Source of the DNA: Telluria antibiotica
GTDB taxonomy: Bacteria > Pseudomonadota > Gammaproteobacteria > Burkholderiales > Burkholderiaceae_D
Length of the DNA: 64,000 nt
Assembly (NCBI RefSeq): GCF_011682055.1
Contig: NZ_JAAQOM010000005.1
Span: forward strand, 287,049 to 351,048
Direction: 5' to 3'
Below are positions 1 through 8,509 of the stretch, one piece after another. How positions within the stretch are numbered: position 1 is the stretch's first letter; the number at the start of each line of letters is the position of its first letter. The position numbers and the translations under genes were made by a program. A model generated the notes under the pieces. The model was not told the origin of the DNA, searched no databases, and saw only the letters and a program-made list of their open reading frames with translations.

Positions 1-1
1 C

Positions 2-1507
2 GACGCCGTGCTCGACGCCGGCGTACGCGAACAGCAGGCGCTGATGGAGGCCGGCAAGCAGACGTCGACGACGCTCGTGCGGCGTTACCTGGCACGCATC
101 GCCGCCGTCGACAAGGCGGGGCCGCGGCTGAACGCCATCATCGAACTGAATCCCGACGCGCTCACGATCGCCGCCGGCCTCGACCGCGAACGCAAGGCCG
201 GCACAGTGCGCGGCCCGCTGCACGGCATCCCCGTCCTGTTGAAGGACAATATCGCGACGGCCGACAAGATGAGCACGAGCGCCGGCTCGCTCGCGCTGGC
301 TGGCGTGCGCGCCGCGCATGACGCATTCGTCGCGGCGCGCCTGCGCGCGGCCGGCGCCGTCATCCTCGGCAAGACGAATTTGTCGGAGTGGGCGAACATG
401 CGCTCCACGCATTCCGTCAGCGGCTGGAGCGGCCGCGGCGGGCTGACGCGCAATCCGTATGCGCTCGACCGCAACACGAGCGGTTCCAGTTCCGGCTCCG
501 GAGCCGCGATGGCGGCTGCGCTCGCCACGCTCGCCGTCGGCACGGAGACGGACGGCTCGATCGTGTCGCCCGCATCGATTTGCGGCATCGTCGGCATCAA
601 GCCCACGCTGGGCCTCGTCAGCCGCAGCGGCATCATCCCCATCGCCCATTCGCAGGACACGGCCGGCCCGATGACGCGTACCGTCGCCGACGCCGCGCTG
701 CTGCTTGCCGCCATGGCGGGCGCCGATACGGACGATGCCGCGACGGCGATGGCGCCGGCAGCAGGCAAGGCGGCCGACTACGCCGCGGCCTTACGCACGG
801 ACGGCTTGCGGGGCAAGCGTCTTGGCGTCGCACGCAATTTCTTCGGCAATAGCCCGGCCGTCGATGCCGTCATCGACGCGGAACTGGCCGTCCTGAAAGC
901 GCAGGGCGCGACGCTCGTTGATGTCAAGGTGCCCAATGTCGACAAGTACGGCGACACGGAACTCGAAGTGCTGCTGTCCGAATTCCGGCCCGACCTGGAA
1001 GCGTACCTGGCGCGCTACGCACCGCACGCGCCGGTCAAGACGATGGCCGACGTGATCGCCTTCAACGACAAGCACGCCGCGCAGGAGCTGCGCCACTTCG
1101 GCCAAGAACACTTGGTCGCCGCGCAGGCGCGCCCCGGCCTCGACGCCGAGGCCTACCGCGATGCGCTCGCCGCCAACCACCGCTACAGCCGCGAGGAGGG
1201 CATCGACGCGATCCTGCGCGAGGAAAAACTGGATGCCCTCGTCGCGCCGACCGGCGGCACCGGCTGGCTGACCGACTACATCAACGGCGACCACGACGGC
1301 CCGGGCTTTTCGACGCCGGCCGCCGTCGCCGGCTATCCGCACGTGACGGTGCCTGCGGGCCAGGTGCACGGGCTTCCCGTCGGCCTGTCGTTCGTCGGCA
1401 CCGCGTGGAGCGAAGCCACGCTGATCGGCATGGCGTACGCGTACGAGCAGGCGAGCCGGCGCCGCCGTCCGCCCACATTCGCCGCATCCGTCAACGTGAA
1501 AGCGTGA
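2..1507 (+). CDS. Amidase (amidase signature family), 5' end outside the window
   Basis: Hydrolyses C-N amide bonds; the physiological substrate cannot be told from sequence. The Ser-cisSer-Lys triad is visible, numbering from a GTG at position 8: Lys79 in PVLLKDN, the serine- and glycine-rich loop at about 158-165 (NTSGSSSGSG), and the nucleophile Ser184 in TETDGSIVSPAS. The frame stays open to the first base of the window and the protein begins directly at the helix that precedes the catalytic core, so the true start (probably with a signal peptide) lies upstream. About 499 residues are seen. Its stop abuts the stop of the MFS gene on the other strand. Confident on family, not on substrate; GatA-type function is unlikely because no gatC or gatB is adjacent. 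Confidence 0.9.
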   Translation, partial: DAVLDAGVREQQALMEAGKQTSTTLVRRYLARIAAVDKAGPRLNAIIELNPDALTIAAGLDRERKAGTVRGPLHGIPVLLKDNIATADKMSTSAGSLALAGVRAAHDAFVAARLRAAGAVILGKTNLSEWANMRSTHSVSGWSGRGGLTRNPYALDRNTSGSSSGSGAAMAAALATLAVGTETDGSIVSPASICGIVGIKPTLGLVSRSGIIPIAHSQDTAGPMTRTVADAALLLAAMAGADTDDAATAMAPAAGKAADYAAALRTDGLRGKRLGVARNFFGNSPAVDAVIDAELAVLKAQGATLVDVKVPNVDKYGDTELEVLLSEFRPDLEAYLARYAPHAPVKTMADVIAFNDKHAAQELRHFGQEHLVAAQARPGLDAEAYRDALAANHRYSREEGIDAILREEKLDALVAPTGGTGWLTDYINGDHDGPGFSTPAAVAGYPHVTVPAGQVHGLPVGLSFVGTAWSEATLIGMAYAYEQASRRRRPPTFAASVNVKA

Positions 1508-2935
1508 TCAGCGGTCGGCCGCTTCGGCAGCGTCGCGCTTGACCCAGACGAACGCGCAGACGCTGGCCGCCAGCGCCGTCGCCGCGCACACGGCCATCGC
1601 AAGATGAAACGGCGGGAGCAGGGCGCGGCCTTGCGCCGTCAGCACGGCACCCAGCAACGCCGTCGCGATCAGCCCGCCGCCGCGTGCGACGGCGCTGTTG
1701 AAGCCGGACGCGATACCCGTGTGGCTGCCGTCCACCGATGACAGCACGGCCGTCGTCAGCGGCGCCGCCACGCCAGCCATGCCGATGGCGATGACGAGGA
1801 TCGCGGGCAGTACCGTCGTCGCATAGCCGCCCGCGCCCACGCGCATGCCCAGCAGGAAGCCGCCCGCCACGAGGAGCGCCCCGATCGCCAGCGGCAGCCG
1901 CGTCCCGTGCTTCCCCGCCACCCTGCCCATGATCGGCGAGCCGATGGCGAGCACGACGGGAAACGGGAGCAGCGCGGCGCCCGCCTGTTTCGCCGAATAC
2001 TGCAGGGCCTGGATCAGCACGTACGGTACGAGCAGCATCAGCGCGCCCAGCGCGCCGTACAGCAGGAACGTCATCAGGTTCAGTCCGGAAAAGCTGCCGG
2101 ACGCGAACAGCTTCAAAGGCAGCATCGCGTTGTCGCCTGCGCGCCGCTCGATCCAGAGGAAGGCGAGGAGCACGAGCGCGCCGGCGCCCATCGCGACGGC
2201 GGATGCCGTCGACACGCCCTTGTCGGCGGACGCGGCGGCGAGGCCCCACGTCAGGCTGCCGAGACCGACGCTGGCGAGCAGCGCGCCGGCCGGGTCGAGC
2301 GCGACGGGCTTGTCCGCGCGCGGCACGCGCACGTAGCGCCAGCCCAGCAGCATCGCCAGCGCCGCGATCGGCAGATTGATGTAGAAGACGGCGCGCCAGC
2401 CGACCGTGTCGATCAGCCAGCCGCCCAGCAGCGGCCCGATCGCGCCCGCGGCGGCGCCTGCGGCGGCCCAGATCCCGATCGCGCGGCCGCGCGCCTTGCC
2501 GTCGAACGTTGCGCCGAGGATCGCGAGACTGTTCGGCAGCAGCAGCGCCGCACCGATCCCTTGCGCCACGCGGCCGCCGACGAGCAGCCACAGCTGCGGC
2601 GCCAGTGCGCACAACAGTGAGGCCAGCGCGAATGTCGCGATGCCGGCGAGCAGGATGCGGCGGCGGCCGTAGCGGTCGCCCGCGGCACCGCCCAGCAGCA
2701 GCAACGAGCTCAGCGGCAGGAGATAGCCGTTCACGACCCACGACAGGTCGGCGCCGCCGCCGTCCAGGTCGCGGCCGATGGCGGCGAGGCCCACGTTGAC
2801 GACGGAACCGTCGATGAACGCGAGGCTGCTCGCGAGGATCGAGGTGGCGAGTACGAGGTGCGGATGGGCGGCGTGGCCGCGGACCGGCGTGCTGTCGGCG
2901 AGCAGGCGGTCGCAATGGGCGGGCAGGGTGCTCAT
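1508..2935 (-). CDS. MFS drug exporter, DHA2 (14-TMS) family
   Basis: Proton-driven inner-membrane exporter of the EmrB/QacA type, 475 residues. The first helix carries the DHA2-typical stretch SLAFIDGSVVNVGL, followed by motif A (GGAAGDRYGRRR) between helices 2 and 3 and the antiporter motif C region (GAAAGAIGPLLGGWLI). Hydrophobic segments continue to the end, consistent with about 14 helices. The start at 2935 (MSTLPAHCD) is preferred to longer in-frame options because the upstream codons translate into low-complexity non-hydrophobic sequence. No membrane-fusion (EmrA) partner or regulator is next to it. Substrate is unknown. It converges with the amidase gene, the two stop codons being directly adjacent. 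Confidence 0.88.
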   Translation of the reverse strand: MSTLPAHCDRLLADSTPVRGHAAHPHLVLATSILASSLAFIDGSVVNVGLAAIGRDLDGGGADLSWVVNGYLLPLSSLLLLGGAAGDRYGRRRILLAGIATFALASLLCALAPQLWLLVGGRVAQGIGAALLLPNSLAILGATFDGKARGRAIGIWAAAGAAAGAIGPLLGGWLIDTVGWRAVFYINLPIAALAMLLGWRYVRVPRADKPVALDPAGALLASVGLGSLTWGLAAASADKGVSTASAVAMGAGALVLLAFLWIERRAGDNAMLPLKLFASGSFSGLNLMTFLLYGALGALMLLVPYVLIQALQYSAKQAGAALLPFPVVLAIGSPIMGRVAGKHGTRLPLAIGALLVAGGFLLGMRVGAGGYATTVLPAILVIAIGMAGVAAPLTTAVLSSVDGSHTGIASGFNSAVARGGGLIATALLGAVLTAQGRALLPPFHLAMAVCAATALAASVCAFVWVKRDAAEAADR

Positions 2936-3021
2936 GGGCGGTTCCCGGACAGTCGACCGGGCATGGCGGCGATGCGCAAGTGTAGCCGGACCCGGCGATT
3001 GGGGCGCGCACGCGCCCGTTG

Positions 3022-3558
3022 TCAGCGTGGCGCCGCCGCCTGCTTTGCTTTGGTGAATACGGGGCCCCACAGTGGATGGCCGTGTTCGCCCGGTGCGAGG
3101 TCGAACGAGGGATCGAGGCGCAGCGCCCGGTCGAACGCCTGGCGGCATGGGCCCGGCCGCGACGTCACGCAATAGCTGAACGCGAGGTATTTCAGCGCCT
3201 GCAGGCGCGTGGCGAGCGGCCCGTTGTTGACGTCGCGCGCGGACAGCCGCCGGATCGCGCCGTTGTAGTCGCCATCGTTGTACAGGCGGATGCCTTCCTG
3301 CAGGCCGTTGGCGGGTGCCGGCGCCTCGTCGCGCTCGCGTTCCCGCTCGCGTGGCTTCTCTTTCGGCCGCGGGGGCGCTTCGCGCACGACGACGGGCGGC
3401 GGCTCCCGTTCCGCCGTCGCGGTGGCCTTCGGATGCGTGGGCGTGCGTGCCTGGGTCTTGTCAAAGCCCGGGAAGCCGGCGCAACCGCCGAGCAGGGCGG
3501 CCGCCGCGGCGAGCAACACGGCGTGGACGATGGGGCGGGCGGGACGCTGGATATTCAT
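3022..3558 (-). CDS. Lipoprotein with TPR-like C-terminus, TssQ-like
   Basis: A 178-residue predicted outer- or inner-membrane lipoprotein. A lipobox (ALLGGC, Cys26) follows a short hydrophobic signal. Residues about 40-85 are proline-, arginine- and glutamate-rich and probably disordered. Residues about 88-165 (NGLQEGIRLYNDGDYNGAIRRL and onward) read as one to two TPR-like helical hairpins. I recall a family of type VI secretion-associated lipoproteins called TssQ with this layout; that assignment is from memory, not search. It lies 43 bp downstream of the pseudokinase gene on the same strand, so the two are probably one operon. No core T6SS gene (tssB, tssC, tssM, hcp) is in the window. Confidence 0.6.
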   Translation of the reverse strand: MNIQRPARPIVHAVLLAAAAALLGGCAGFPGFDKTQARTPTHPKATATAEREPPPVVVREAPPRPKEKPRERERERDEAPAPANGLQEGIRLYNDGDYNGAIRRLSARDVNNGPLATRLQALKYLAFSYCVTSRPGPCRQAFDRALRLDPSFDLAPGEHGHPLWGPVFTKAKQAAAPR

Positions 3559-3601
3559 CGGTCTCCGGTCGAAGGGTCCGGGCGCGGTCGCCGGGACGGG
3601 T

Positions 3602-5239
3602 TCATCGGGGCGCCTCGTTGAAGTCGACGTGGATCCGGCCGTCGCCGTTCGCCGTGTCGATCTCCAGCACGCGGTCGTGGAAGTTCGGGTTCGTGACCCG
3701 GATCGCGTGGCGGCCGGGCGTCAACTCGAGGCGCTTGACGGGCGGGCTGACGCCGCGGTCGACGCCGTCCACGTAGACGACGCCCCACGGTTGAATGTGC
3801 AGCTTGTACAGATTGCCGTTCGGCGTCACGACGACGCCGGGCAGCGGTGTTGTTGCCGCGCTGGCCGCCGGCGCGGGGTTTTGCGCGGCGGCTGCGGGTG
3901 CATCATCCGTGATGAAGGTGCCCGGGGCCACGCCTGGAGCGGACTGGCCCGCGCTGCTGGCCGTCGTGCCGGCCGTCCCGCTGCCTGCCGCGCCGCTCGC
4001 AGGATTGGCGCCGGCCGCGGGCGGCGCGCTGGCCGCATCCTGGCCGGCACGCGTGCCGTCGCCTTGCTGCGGCAAGGTCAGCACGATGTGGTCGAACGAG
4101 CCGGAGTCGCGCATCTCCGCGAACAGGACGGCGCCGAGCGCGACGACGATGGCGGCGCCGGCCGCGATGGCCCAGCGTTGCCGGCTCGTGAGCGTGACGC
4201 GCCGGCGCGGCAGGTCGGCGTCGGGCACGATGGCGTGGGCGTGGGCGTGGGCGTGGGCGTGGGCGGGTGCCGGGCTGGCGGATGCCGGGGCGATGACAGG
4301 TGCTGGCTCGGGTGGCGGGACGGCAGCCGTGGCTGGTGCGACGTCGGATGCGGCGTCGAGTGCGCGCTCGTGCTCATGCGCGTTCTCGACCGCGACGTGG
4401 CGTGAGAGGTCGGCGGCAGAATCCGTTGCGGCGTCGAGTGCGGGGTCGTGCGCGTATTCGGCCGCGTTGTGGCGTGAGACGTCGGCTGCGGAACCGGTTG
4501 CGGCGTCGAGTGCGCGGTCGTGCGCGTGTCCGGCCGCGATGCCACGTGAGAGGTTGGTGGCGAGGTCGGGTGCGGCGGCGTGGGCGCGGTCGTTGGCGGG
4601 ATCCGGTACGGTGCCGCCTGCGAGATCGTGCGCGACGTCGGCTGCGGCGTCGTGCGTGCGCGTGGGCGCGGCCTCAGGCACGCGATCGGCCGCGAGCCCG
4701 GACGTCGCGTCGGGCGCGCCCACGTCGGCCGGCCACGGCGCCAGCGGGTCGTCGGGGAACGCGGCGCCGGCGGGGCGGCCGGGCGGCACGATGCCGAGCA
4801 GCCCGCGCAAGTCGTCGATCGTGCGCGGACGGCGCGCCGGGTCGGGGTCCATGCAGCGGTCGACGGCGTTGACGAGCGAGTCGCTGTAGCCTTCCGCGCG
4901 GCCCGCGAGCGGGCCCATGGGGGCGAGCTCGCACGTGATGGCGTAGTGGACGACGCGCGCCAGCGCATTGAGGTCGTCGGCTTCGTGTCCATCCGCCGGG
5001 CCATCGTCCGACGGGACCAGCAGCGGTTCGCCGTTCTCGTGGAACACGATCGTGTCGGGCGTGATGGCCCGGTGCGGCATGTGCATCGCGTACTGCAGTT
5101 CGAGCGACTGCAGCGTCTTGCGGAAGATCTTGCGGCACCAGGCTTCGTTGACCTGCTCGGGACTGTATTCGACGATGTCCCTGACGCTGCGGCCTTCGAG
5201 GTGCTGCGGTTCCGGTCCGATGGTAGTAGGGCTGGTCAT
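3602..5239 (-). CDS. Membrane pseudokinase with repeat linker and PEGA domain
   Basis: 545 residues. The first 150 resemble only the C-lobe of a Ser/Thr protein kinase: HRAITPDTIV sits where HRDxKPxNI is expected, so the catalytic Asp is Ala; no DFG and no glycine-rich loop or VAIK lysine are present. The later C-lobe pattern (DDLNALARVVHYAIT, then DRCMDPDPARRPR) is clear. Residues about 190-305 are an Ala/Asp/His-rich linker with roughly 24-residue repeats of the type AHDRALDAATGSAAD. A (His-Ala)n tract precedes one membrane helix (about 356-376). After another low-complexity stretch the last 70 residues form a PEGA-type beta domain (GVVYVDGVDRGVSPP). It probably sits in the inner membrane with the pseudokinase in the cytoplasm. 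It is upstream of the TssQ-like gene. An alternative start is at 5269; neither start has a strong ribosome-binding site. Confidence 0.7.
   Translation of the reverse strand: MTSPTTIGPEPQHLEGRSVRDIVEYSPEQVNEAWCRKIFRKTLQSLELQYAMHMPHRAITPDTIVFHENGEPLLVPSDDGPADGHEADDLNALARVVHYAITCELAPMGPLAGRAEGYSDSLVNAVDRCMDPDPARRPRTIDDLRGLLGIVPPGRPAGAAFPDDPLAPWPADVGAPDATSGLAADRVPEAAPTRTHDAAADVAHDLAGGTVPDPANDRAHAAAPDLATNLSRGIAAGHAHDRALDAATGSAADVSRHNAAEYAHDPALDAATDSAADLSRHVAVENAHEHERALDAASDVAPATAAVPPPEPAPVIAPASASPAPAHAHAHAHAHAIVPDADLPRRRVTLTSRQRWAIAAGAAIVVALGAVLFAEMRDSGSFDHIVLTLPQQGDGTRAGQDAASAPPAAGANPASGAAGSGTAGTTASSAGQSAPGVAPGTFITDDAPAAAAQNPAPAASAATTPLPGVVVTPNGNLYKLHIQPWGVVYVDGVDRGVSPPVKRLELTPGRHAIRVTNPNFHDRVLEIDTANGDGRIHVDFNEAPR
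4233..4262 (-). repeat. Hexanucleotide microsatellite inside the pseudokinase gene
   Basis: Five perfect tandem copies of GCGTGG on the plus strand, which encode the (His-Ala)n tract just before the membrane helix of the pseudokinase. Because the unit is 6 bp, slippage changes the length of the tract without shifting the reading frame. Confidence 0.85.
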
Positions 5240-5318
5240 TGTGCTAAGGCGTGGGCTTGGCAAAATCATGCCAGATTTGCAGCTTGCATGCCTGCGCTCA
5301 ACTCAACCGTGCGCACCT

Positions 5319-5336
5319 GTTACAAATGTTACAAAG
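5319..5336 (-). promoter_or_regulatory. Tandem TGTTACAAA direct repeat upstream of the pseudokinase gene
   Basis: Two exact adjacent copies of TGTTACAAA lie about 80 bp upstream of the start at 5239, in the 113-bp gap between this gene and the end of dbpA. Adjacent direct repeats of this kind are common for response-regulator sites. The regulator is unknown, and the call rests on the repeat and its location only. Confidence 0.35.
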
Positions 5337-5352
5337 CGGACCGCCCGTCGTC

Positions 5353-6762
5353 TCAGTCTTCGATGACGCGCATCTTGAAGTTGCGGCCCTTGATGGTGCC
5401 GAACTCGGGTCCCAGCGGATTGCCGCCGTTCAGCCGCGCGAGCGCCTGGCCCACACAAGCGCGGTCGAGCGCGACGTAGCTCATGAATTCAAAGATGTGG
5501 ATCTTCCCGACTTGTTCCTTCGTCAGGCCCGCATCGCCGGTGAGGGCGCCCAGCAGGTCGCCGGGACGCAGCTTTTCTTTCTTGCCGCCGGCGATGCACA
5601 GCGTGACCATCGGCGCCGGTTCGACCGGCTCCGCATCGTCCGCCGCGGCGTCGAGCGCGTGCCACTCGGCCGTGAAGCCCTGCGCTTCCTCGATCAGCCG
5701 CACCCAGCGCTTTTCGTTCGGCGCACACAGCGTCAGCGCGACGCCAGCCGCGCCCGCGCGCCCCGTGCGACCCACGCGGTGCACGTGCACTTCCGGGTCC
5801 TTCGAGACGTCGACGTTGATGACGGCTTCCAGGCCGGCGATGTCGATGCCGCGCGCGGCCACGTCGGTCGCGACGAGCACGCTGCAACTGCGGTTCGCGA
5901 AGCGCACGAGCGTCTCGTCGCGGTCGCGCTGTTCCATCTCGCCGTACAGCGCGAGCGCGGAAAAGCCCATTTCGTGCAACGCGTCGGCCACTTCGCGGCA
6001 GCGTGCCTTCGTATTGCAGAACGCGATCGCGGAGCCGGGCCGGTACTGCCGCAGCAACTGCGCGACGGCGTCCACGCGGCCGTCGAAGCCGATTTCGTAG
6101 AAGCGCTGTTCGATGCGCGCGGGTGCGTGCACCGTGTCGACCGCGAGCTCGAGCGGATCGCGCAGGAAGCGCGTCGTGGCGGCGCGGATATCGTCGGGAT
6201 AGGTCGCGGAAAACAGCAGCGTCTGGCGGTGCGCCGGGCATTCGCGGACGATGGCGGCGATCTCGTCATAGAAACCCATGTCCGTCATGCGGTCCGCCTC
6301 GTCCAGCACGAGGGTGCGCAGGCGCGCGAGGTCGAGCGTGCGGCGCTGCAGGTGGTCGCGGATGCGGCCCGGCGTGCCGACGACGATGTGCGCCCCGAAT
6401 TCCAGGGAGGCGATCTGCGGCCGCATGGGGACGCCGCCCGTCAGCACGACGACCTTGACGTTGCCGATGCCGCGCGCCAGCCGGCGCAGCTCGTTCGCGA
6501 CCTGGTCGGCCAGTTCGCGCGTCGGGCACATCACGAGCCCCTGCACGGCGAACAGCGTCGGATTCAGCTTCAGCAGCATGCCGATGCCGAACGCGGCCGT
6601 CTTGCCGCTGCCCGTTTTCGCCTGCACGATCAGGTCACGGCCGGCGAGGGCCTCCGGCAGCGCGGCGGCCTGTACGGGCGTCATCTGTTGATAGCCCAGC
6701 TGGGCGAGGTTTGCCAGGAAGGGGGCTGCCAGCGGCAGCGAGGAAAATGCGGTGTCGGACAT
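5353..6762 (-). CDS. dbpA: ATP-dependent RNA helicase DbpA
   Basis: DEAD-box helicase acting on 23S rRNA hairpin 92 during 50S subunit assembly. 469 residues. The order of motifs is canonical: Q motif (YQQMTPVQAAALP), Walker A (AKTGSGKT), PTRELA, GG, TPGR, DEAD (VLDEADRM), SAT, then domain 2 with ARGIDIAGL and HRVGRTGRAG. The last 75 residues (GGKKEKLRPGDLLGAL through KGRNFKMRVIED) match the DbpA-specific RNA-recognition domain, which separates it from RhlE and other DEAD-box proteins. The start MSDTAFSSLP at 6762 is the normal DbpA start; longer in-frame extensions run through the upstream gene and are discarded. Confidence 0.95.
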   Translation of the reverse strand: MSDTAFSSLPLAAPFLANLAQLGYQQMTPVQAAALPEALAGRDLIVQAKTGSGKTAAFGIGMLLKLNPTLFAVQGLVMCPTRELADQVANELRRLARGIGNVKVVVLTGGVPMRPQIASLEFGAHIVVGTPGRIRDHLQRRTLDLARLRTLVLDEADRMTDMGFYDEIAAIVRECPAHRQTLLFSATYPDDIRAATTRFLRDPLELAVDTVHAPARIEQRFYEIGFDGRVDAVAQLLRQYRPGSAIAFCNTKARCREVADALHEMGFSALALYGEMEQRDRDETLVRFANRSCSVLVATDVAARGIDIAGLEAVINVDVSKDPEVHVHRVGRTGRAGAAGVALTLCAPNEKRWVRLIEEAQGFTAEWHALDAAADDAEPVEPAPMVTLCIAGGKKEKLRPGDLLGALTGDAGLTKEQVGKIHIFEFMSYVALDRACVGQALARLNGGNPLGPEFGTIKGRNFKMRVIED

Positions 6763-6839
6763 GTCGTCGGCCGCGCGGCACGCGGCGGTTGGTGCCGCGT
6801 CGGCGGCGTTGTCGTTGGCGCGGCGAGCGCGGGGGCCGC

Positions 6840-7103
6840 TCAGGCCGCCGGCTTCCAGATGGGCAAGCCGGTCAGGTCCAGATCGGGATCGTCGTTCCAC
6901 ACCGGCAGCCCGGTCGCGTCCGTGTGGGCCAGGTCCAGCAACATCAGCTGTTCCTGCTTCGGTGCCGTGCGGCGCACCCGCGGGCGCTTCAGCGCGGCGG
7001 CCTCGTCGGCGGGGAGAACCGATGGGACAACGGCGCCATCGTCGTGCGGCGCCGGCTCGAAGCCGGGCAGGTCGAAGGTCGCGTTGTCTTTCTTGTCTCT
7101 CAT
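6840..7103 (-). CDS. Small hypothetical protein upstream of dbpA
   Basis: 87 residues, acidic with a proline-rich middle, no membrane segment, no cysteine motif and no domain I recognise. Two related tryptophan-containing motifs occur near the C-terminus (GLPVW and GLPIW). The start at 7103 (MRDKKDN) is preferred to one at 7127 because the longer version would begin inside the terminator hairpin of the tRNA gene. It reads in the same direction as dbpA, 77 bp upstream of it, so the two may be co-transcribed. Function unknown. Confidence 0.55.
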   Translation of the reverse strand: MRDKKDNATFDLPGFEPAPHDDGAVVPSVLPADEAAALKRPRVRRTAPKQEQLMLLDLAHTDATGLPVWNDDPDLDLTGLPIWKPAA

Positions 7104-7120
7104 GCGCTGCGCTGGCCCAG

Positions 7121-7152
7121 AAAACAAAAGCCCGGCTGCAAGAGTCGGGCTT
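7121..7152 (-). terminator. Rho-independent terminator of the initiator tRNA gene
   Basis: On the minus strand the arms AAGCCCG and CGGGCTT (7128-7134 and 7146-7152) form a 7-bp stem, followed by TTTTGTTTT. It lies 14 bp downstream of the tRNA 3' end. Confidence 0.8.
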
Positions 7153-7166
7153 GTTGTTACGGTATT

Positions 7167-7243
7167 TGGTTGCGGGGACAGGATTTGAACCTGTGACCTT
7201 CGGGTTATGAGCCCGACGAGCTGCCAGACTGCTCCACCCCGCG
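7167..7243 (-). tRNA. Initiator tRNA-fMet (CAT)
   Basis: 77 nt including an encoded CCA end. The anticodon is CAT (plus-strand complement at 7207-7209). Two initiator hallmarks are visible: the first base C faces an A across the acceptor stem instead of pairing, and the anticodon stem has three consecutive G:C pairs (TCGGG / CCCGA). The sequence resembles E. coli tRNA-fMet closely. It is followed by its own terminator. Confidence 0.97.
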
Positions 7244-7340
7244 TCTGAGAACGCTATTTTAACCTGATCGGCGCCGGAGCGCAAATCGGGTTTTGCCGGG
7301 GCTTGCGCACCCGATCAATCCGTGTGCGCGCAGTACGCGC

Positions 7341-8498
7341 TCACGCCGCCTGCAAACGCCACAGCGACGTCACTTCCGCCATGCGCGCGGCCGCCAGCGG
7401 ATCGTCGGAATCGCTGGCCTTCGGATGCGTCGGACGGATGTCGTGACGGCCGGCGACGGCCAGGCCCGCATCCATAATCCAGCCGAGCAATTGATCGCGC
7501 GACCGCAAGCCCAGGTGCTCCGCCAGGTCGGACAGGATGAGCCAGCCTTCGCCGCCGGGCCGCAGGTGCCCGGTCAAGCCCGCGAGGAACCCTTTCAGCA
7601 TGCGGCTGTCCGGATCGTAGACGGCGTATTCGATGGCGGAACTCGGCTTGCCAGGCAGCCACGGCGGATTGCACACGACGAGGTCGGCACGCCCTTCCGG
7701 ATACAGGTCGGCCTGCACGACTTCGACCTGGCCCGCGAGTCCCAGCCGTTCGACGTTGGCGCGGGCGCAGCCGAGGGCGCGCGCATCCATGTCGGTGGCG
7801 AGCACGCCTTGCAGGCCCCGGTGCGCCAGCACGGCCGACAGCACGCCCGTGCCCGTGCCGATGTCGAACGCCAGCTTCGCACCCGCCGGGAGCGGCGCCT
7901 GCGCGACGAGCTCCACGTATTCCCCGCGCACGGGCGAGAACACGCCGTACCAGGGGTGCACGCGTTCGTCGAGGGCGGGAATGAATACGCCCTTGCGGCG
8001 CCATTCGTGCGCGCCGATGACGCCCAGCAGTTCGCGCAGCGACGCGACGTATGGCTCGGTGCCATGGCCATACGCTTCCGTGCACGCTTCGCGCACGTCG
8101 GGCGCGCGCCGCAGCGGGATGCCGTGGTCCGCGTCGAACGGGATCAAGAGCATCGCCAGCGTACGCGCGCGCTGCAGTTGCGCGAGGCGATGGCGGTGGA
8201 ATTGTTCGGTGAGCGACGCCGCGGGCTTGCCGCCCTTGGCGCGGCGCGCGCGCGGGCCCTTGTGGTCGACGCGACGCACGAGCGCCTGCAGCAGCTGGCG
8301 CGCGTTCTGGAAATCGCCGCGCCACAGCAGCGCCGTACCGTCCAGCGCGAGGCGCCAGGCCGCGTCGGCGTTCATCGTGTCGTCGGCGAGCACGACTTTC
8401 TTCGGCGCCGGCCAGCCGCTCTCCGAGCGCCAGCGCGCCGAGCGTTCCTCGCCGTGTTCAATCCAGTGGATGCGCGCCGCGCCGTCGGAAGTCGTCAT
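7341..8498 (-). CDS. Class I SAM-dependent methyltransferase (N5-glutamine/RNA guanine type)
   Basis: 385 residues. The C-terminal half is a Rossmann methyltransferase: SAM motif I (FDIGTGTGVLSAVL), an acidic loop (ATDMDARAL), and the catalytic motif IV VVCNPPWLPG. The NPPW form is shared by enzymes that methylate exocyclic or side-chain nitrogen (PrmC, RlmG, RsmC and TrmN6 types), so the target is probably a planar nitrogen in rRNA, tRNA or protein. The N-terminal 150 residues are a separate domain I do not recognise. Its start at 8498 (MTTSDGAARI) follows the zinc-ribbon gene by 11 bp, suggesting one transcript. Substrate not assignable. Confidence 0.75.
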   Translation of the reverse strand: MTTSDGAARIHWIEHGEERSARWRSESGWPAPKKVVLADDTMNADAAWRLALDGTALLWRGDFQNARQLLQALVRRVDHKGPRARRAKGGKPAASLTEQFHRHRLAQLQRARTLAMLLIPFDADHGIPLRRAPDVREACTEAYGHGTEPYVASLRELLGVIGAHEWRRKGVFIPALDERVHPWYGVFSPVRGEYVELVAQAPLPAGAKLAFDIGTGTGVLSAVLAHRGLQGVLATDMDARALGCARANVERLGLAGQVEVVQADLYPEGRADLVVCNPPWLPGKPSSAIEYAVYDPDSRMLKGFLAGLTGHLRPGGEGWLILSDLAEHLGLRSRDQLLGWIMDAGLAVAGRHDIRPTHPKASDSDDPLAAARMAEVTSLWRLQAA

Positions 8499-8509
8499 CG
8501 CCGTCCCGA

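Noticed and set aside
3022..5239. Type VI secretion gene cluster
   Set aside because: Only accessory-like genes are present; no tssB, tssC, tssK, tssM, hcp, vgrG or clpV (the ClpB at 21.8 kb is the chaperone form).
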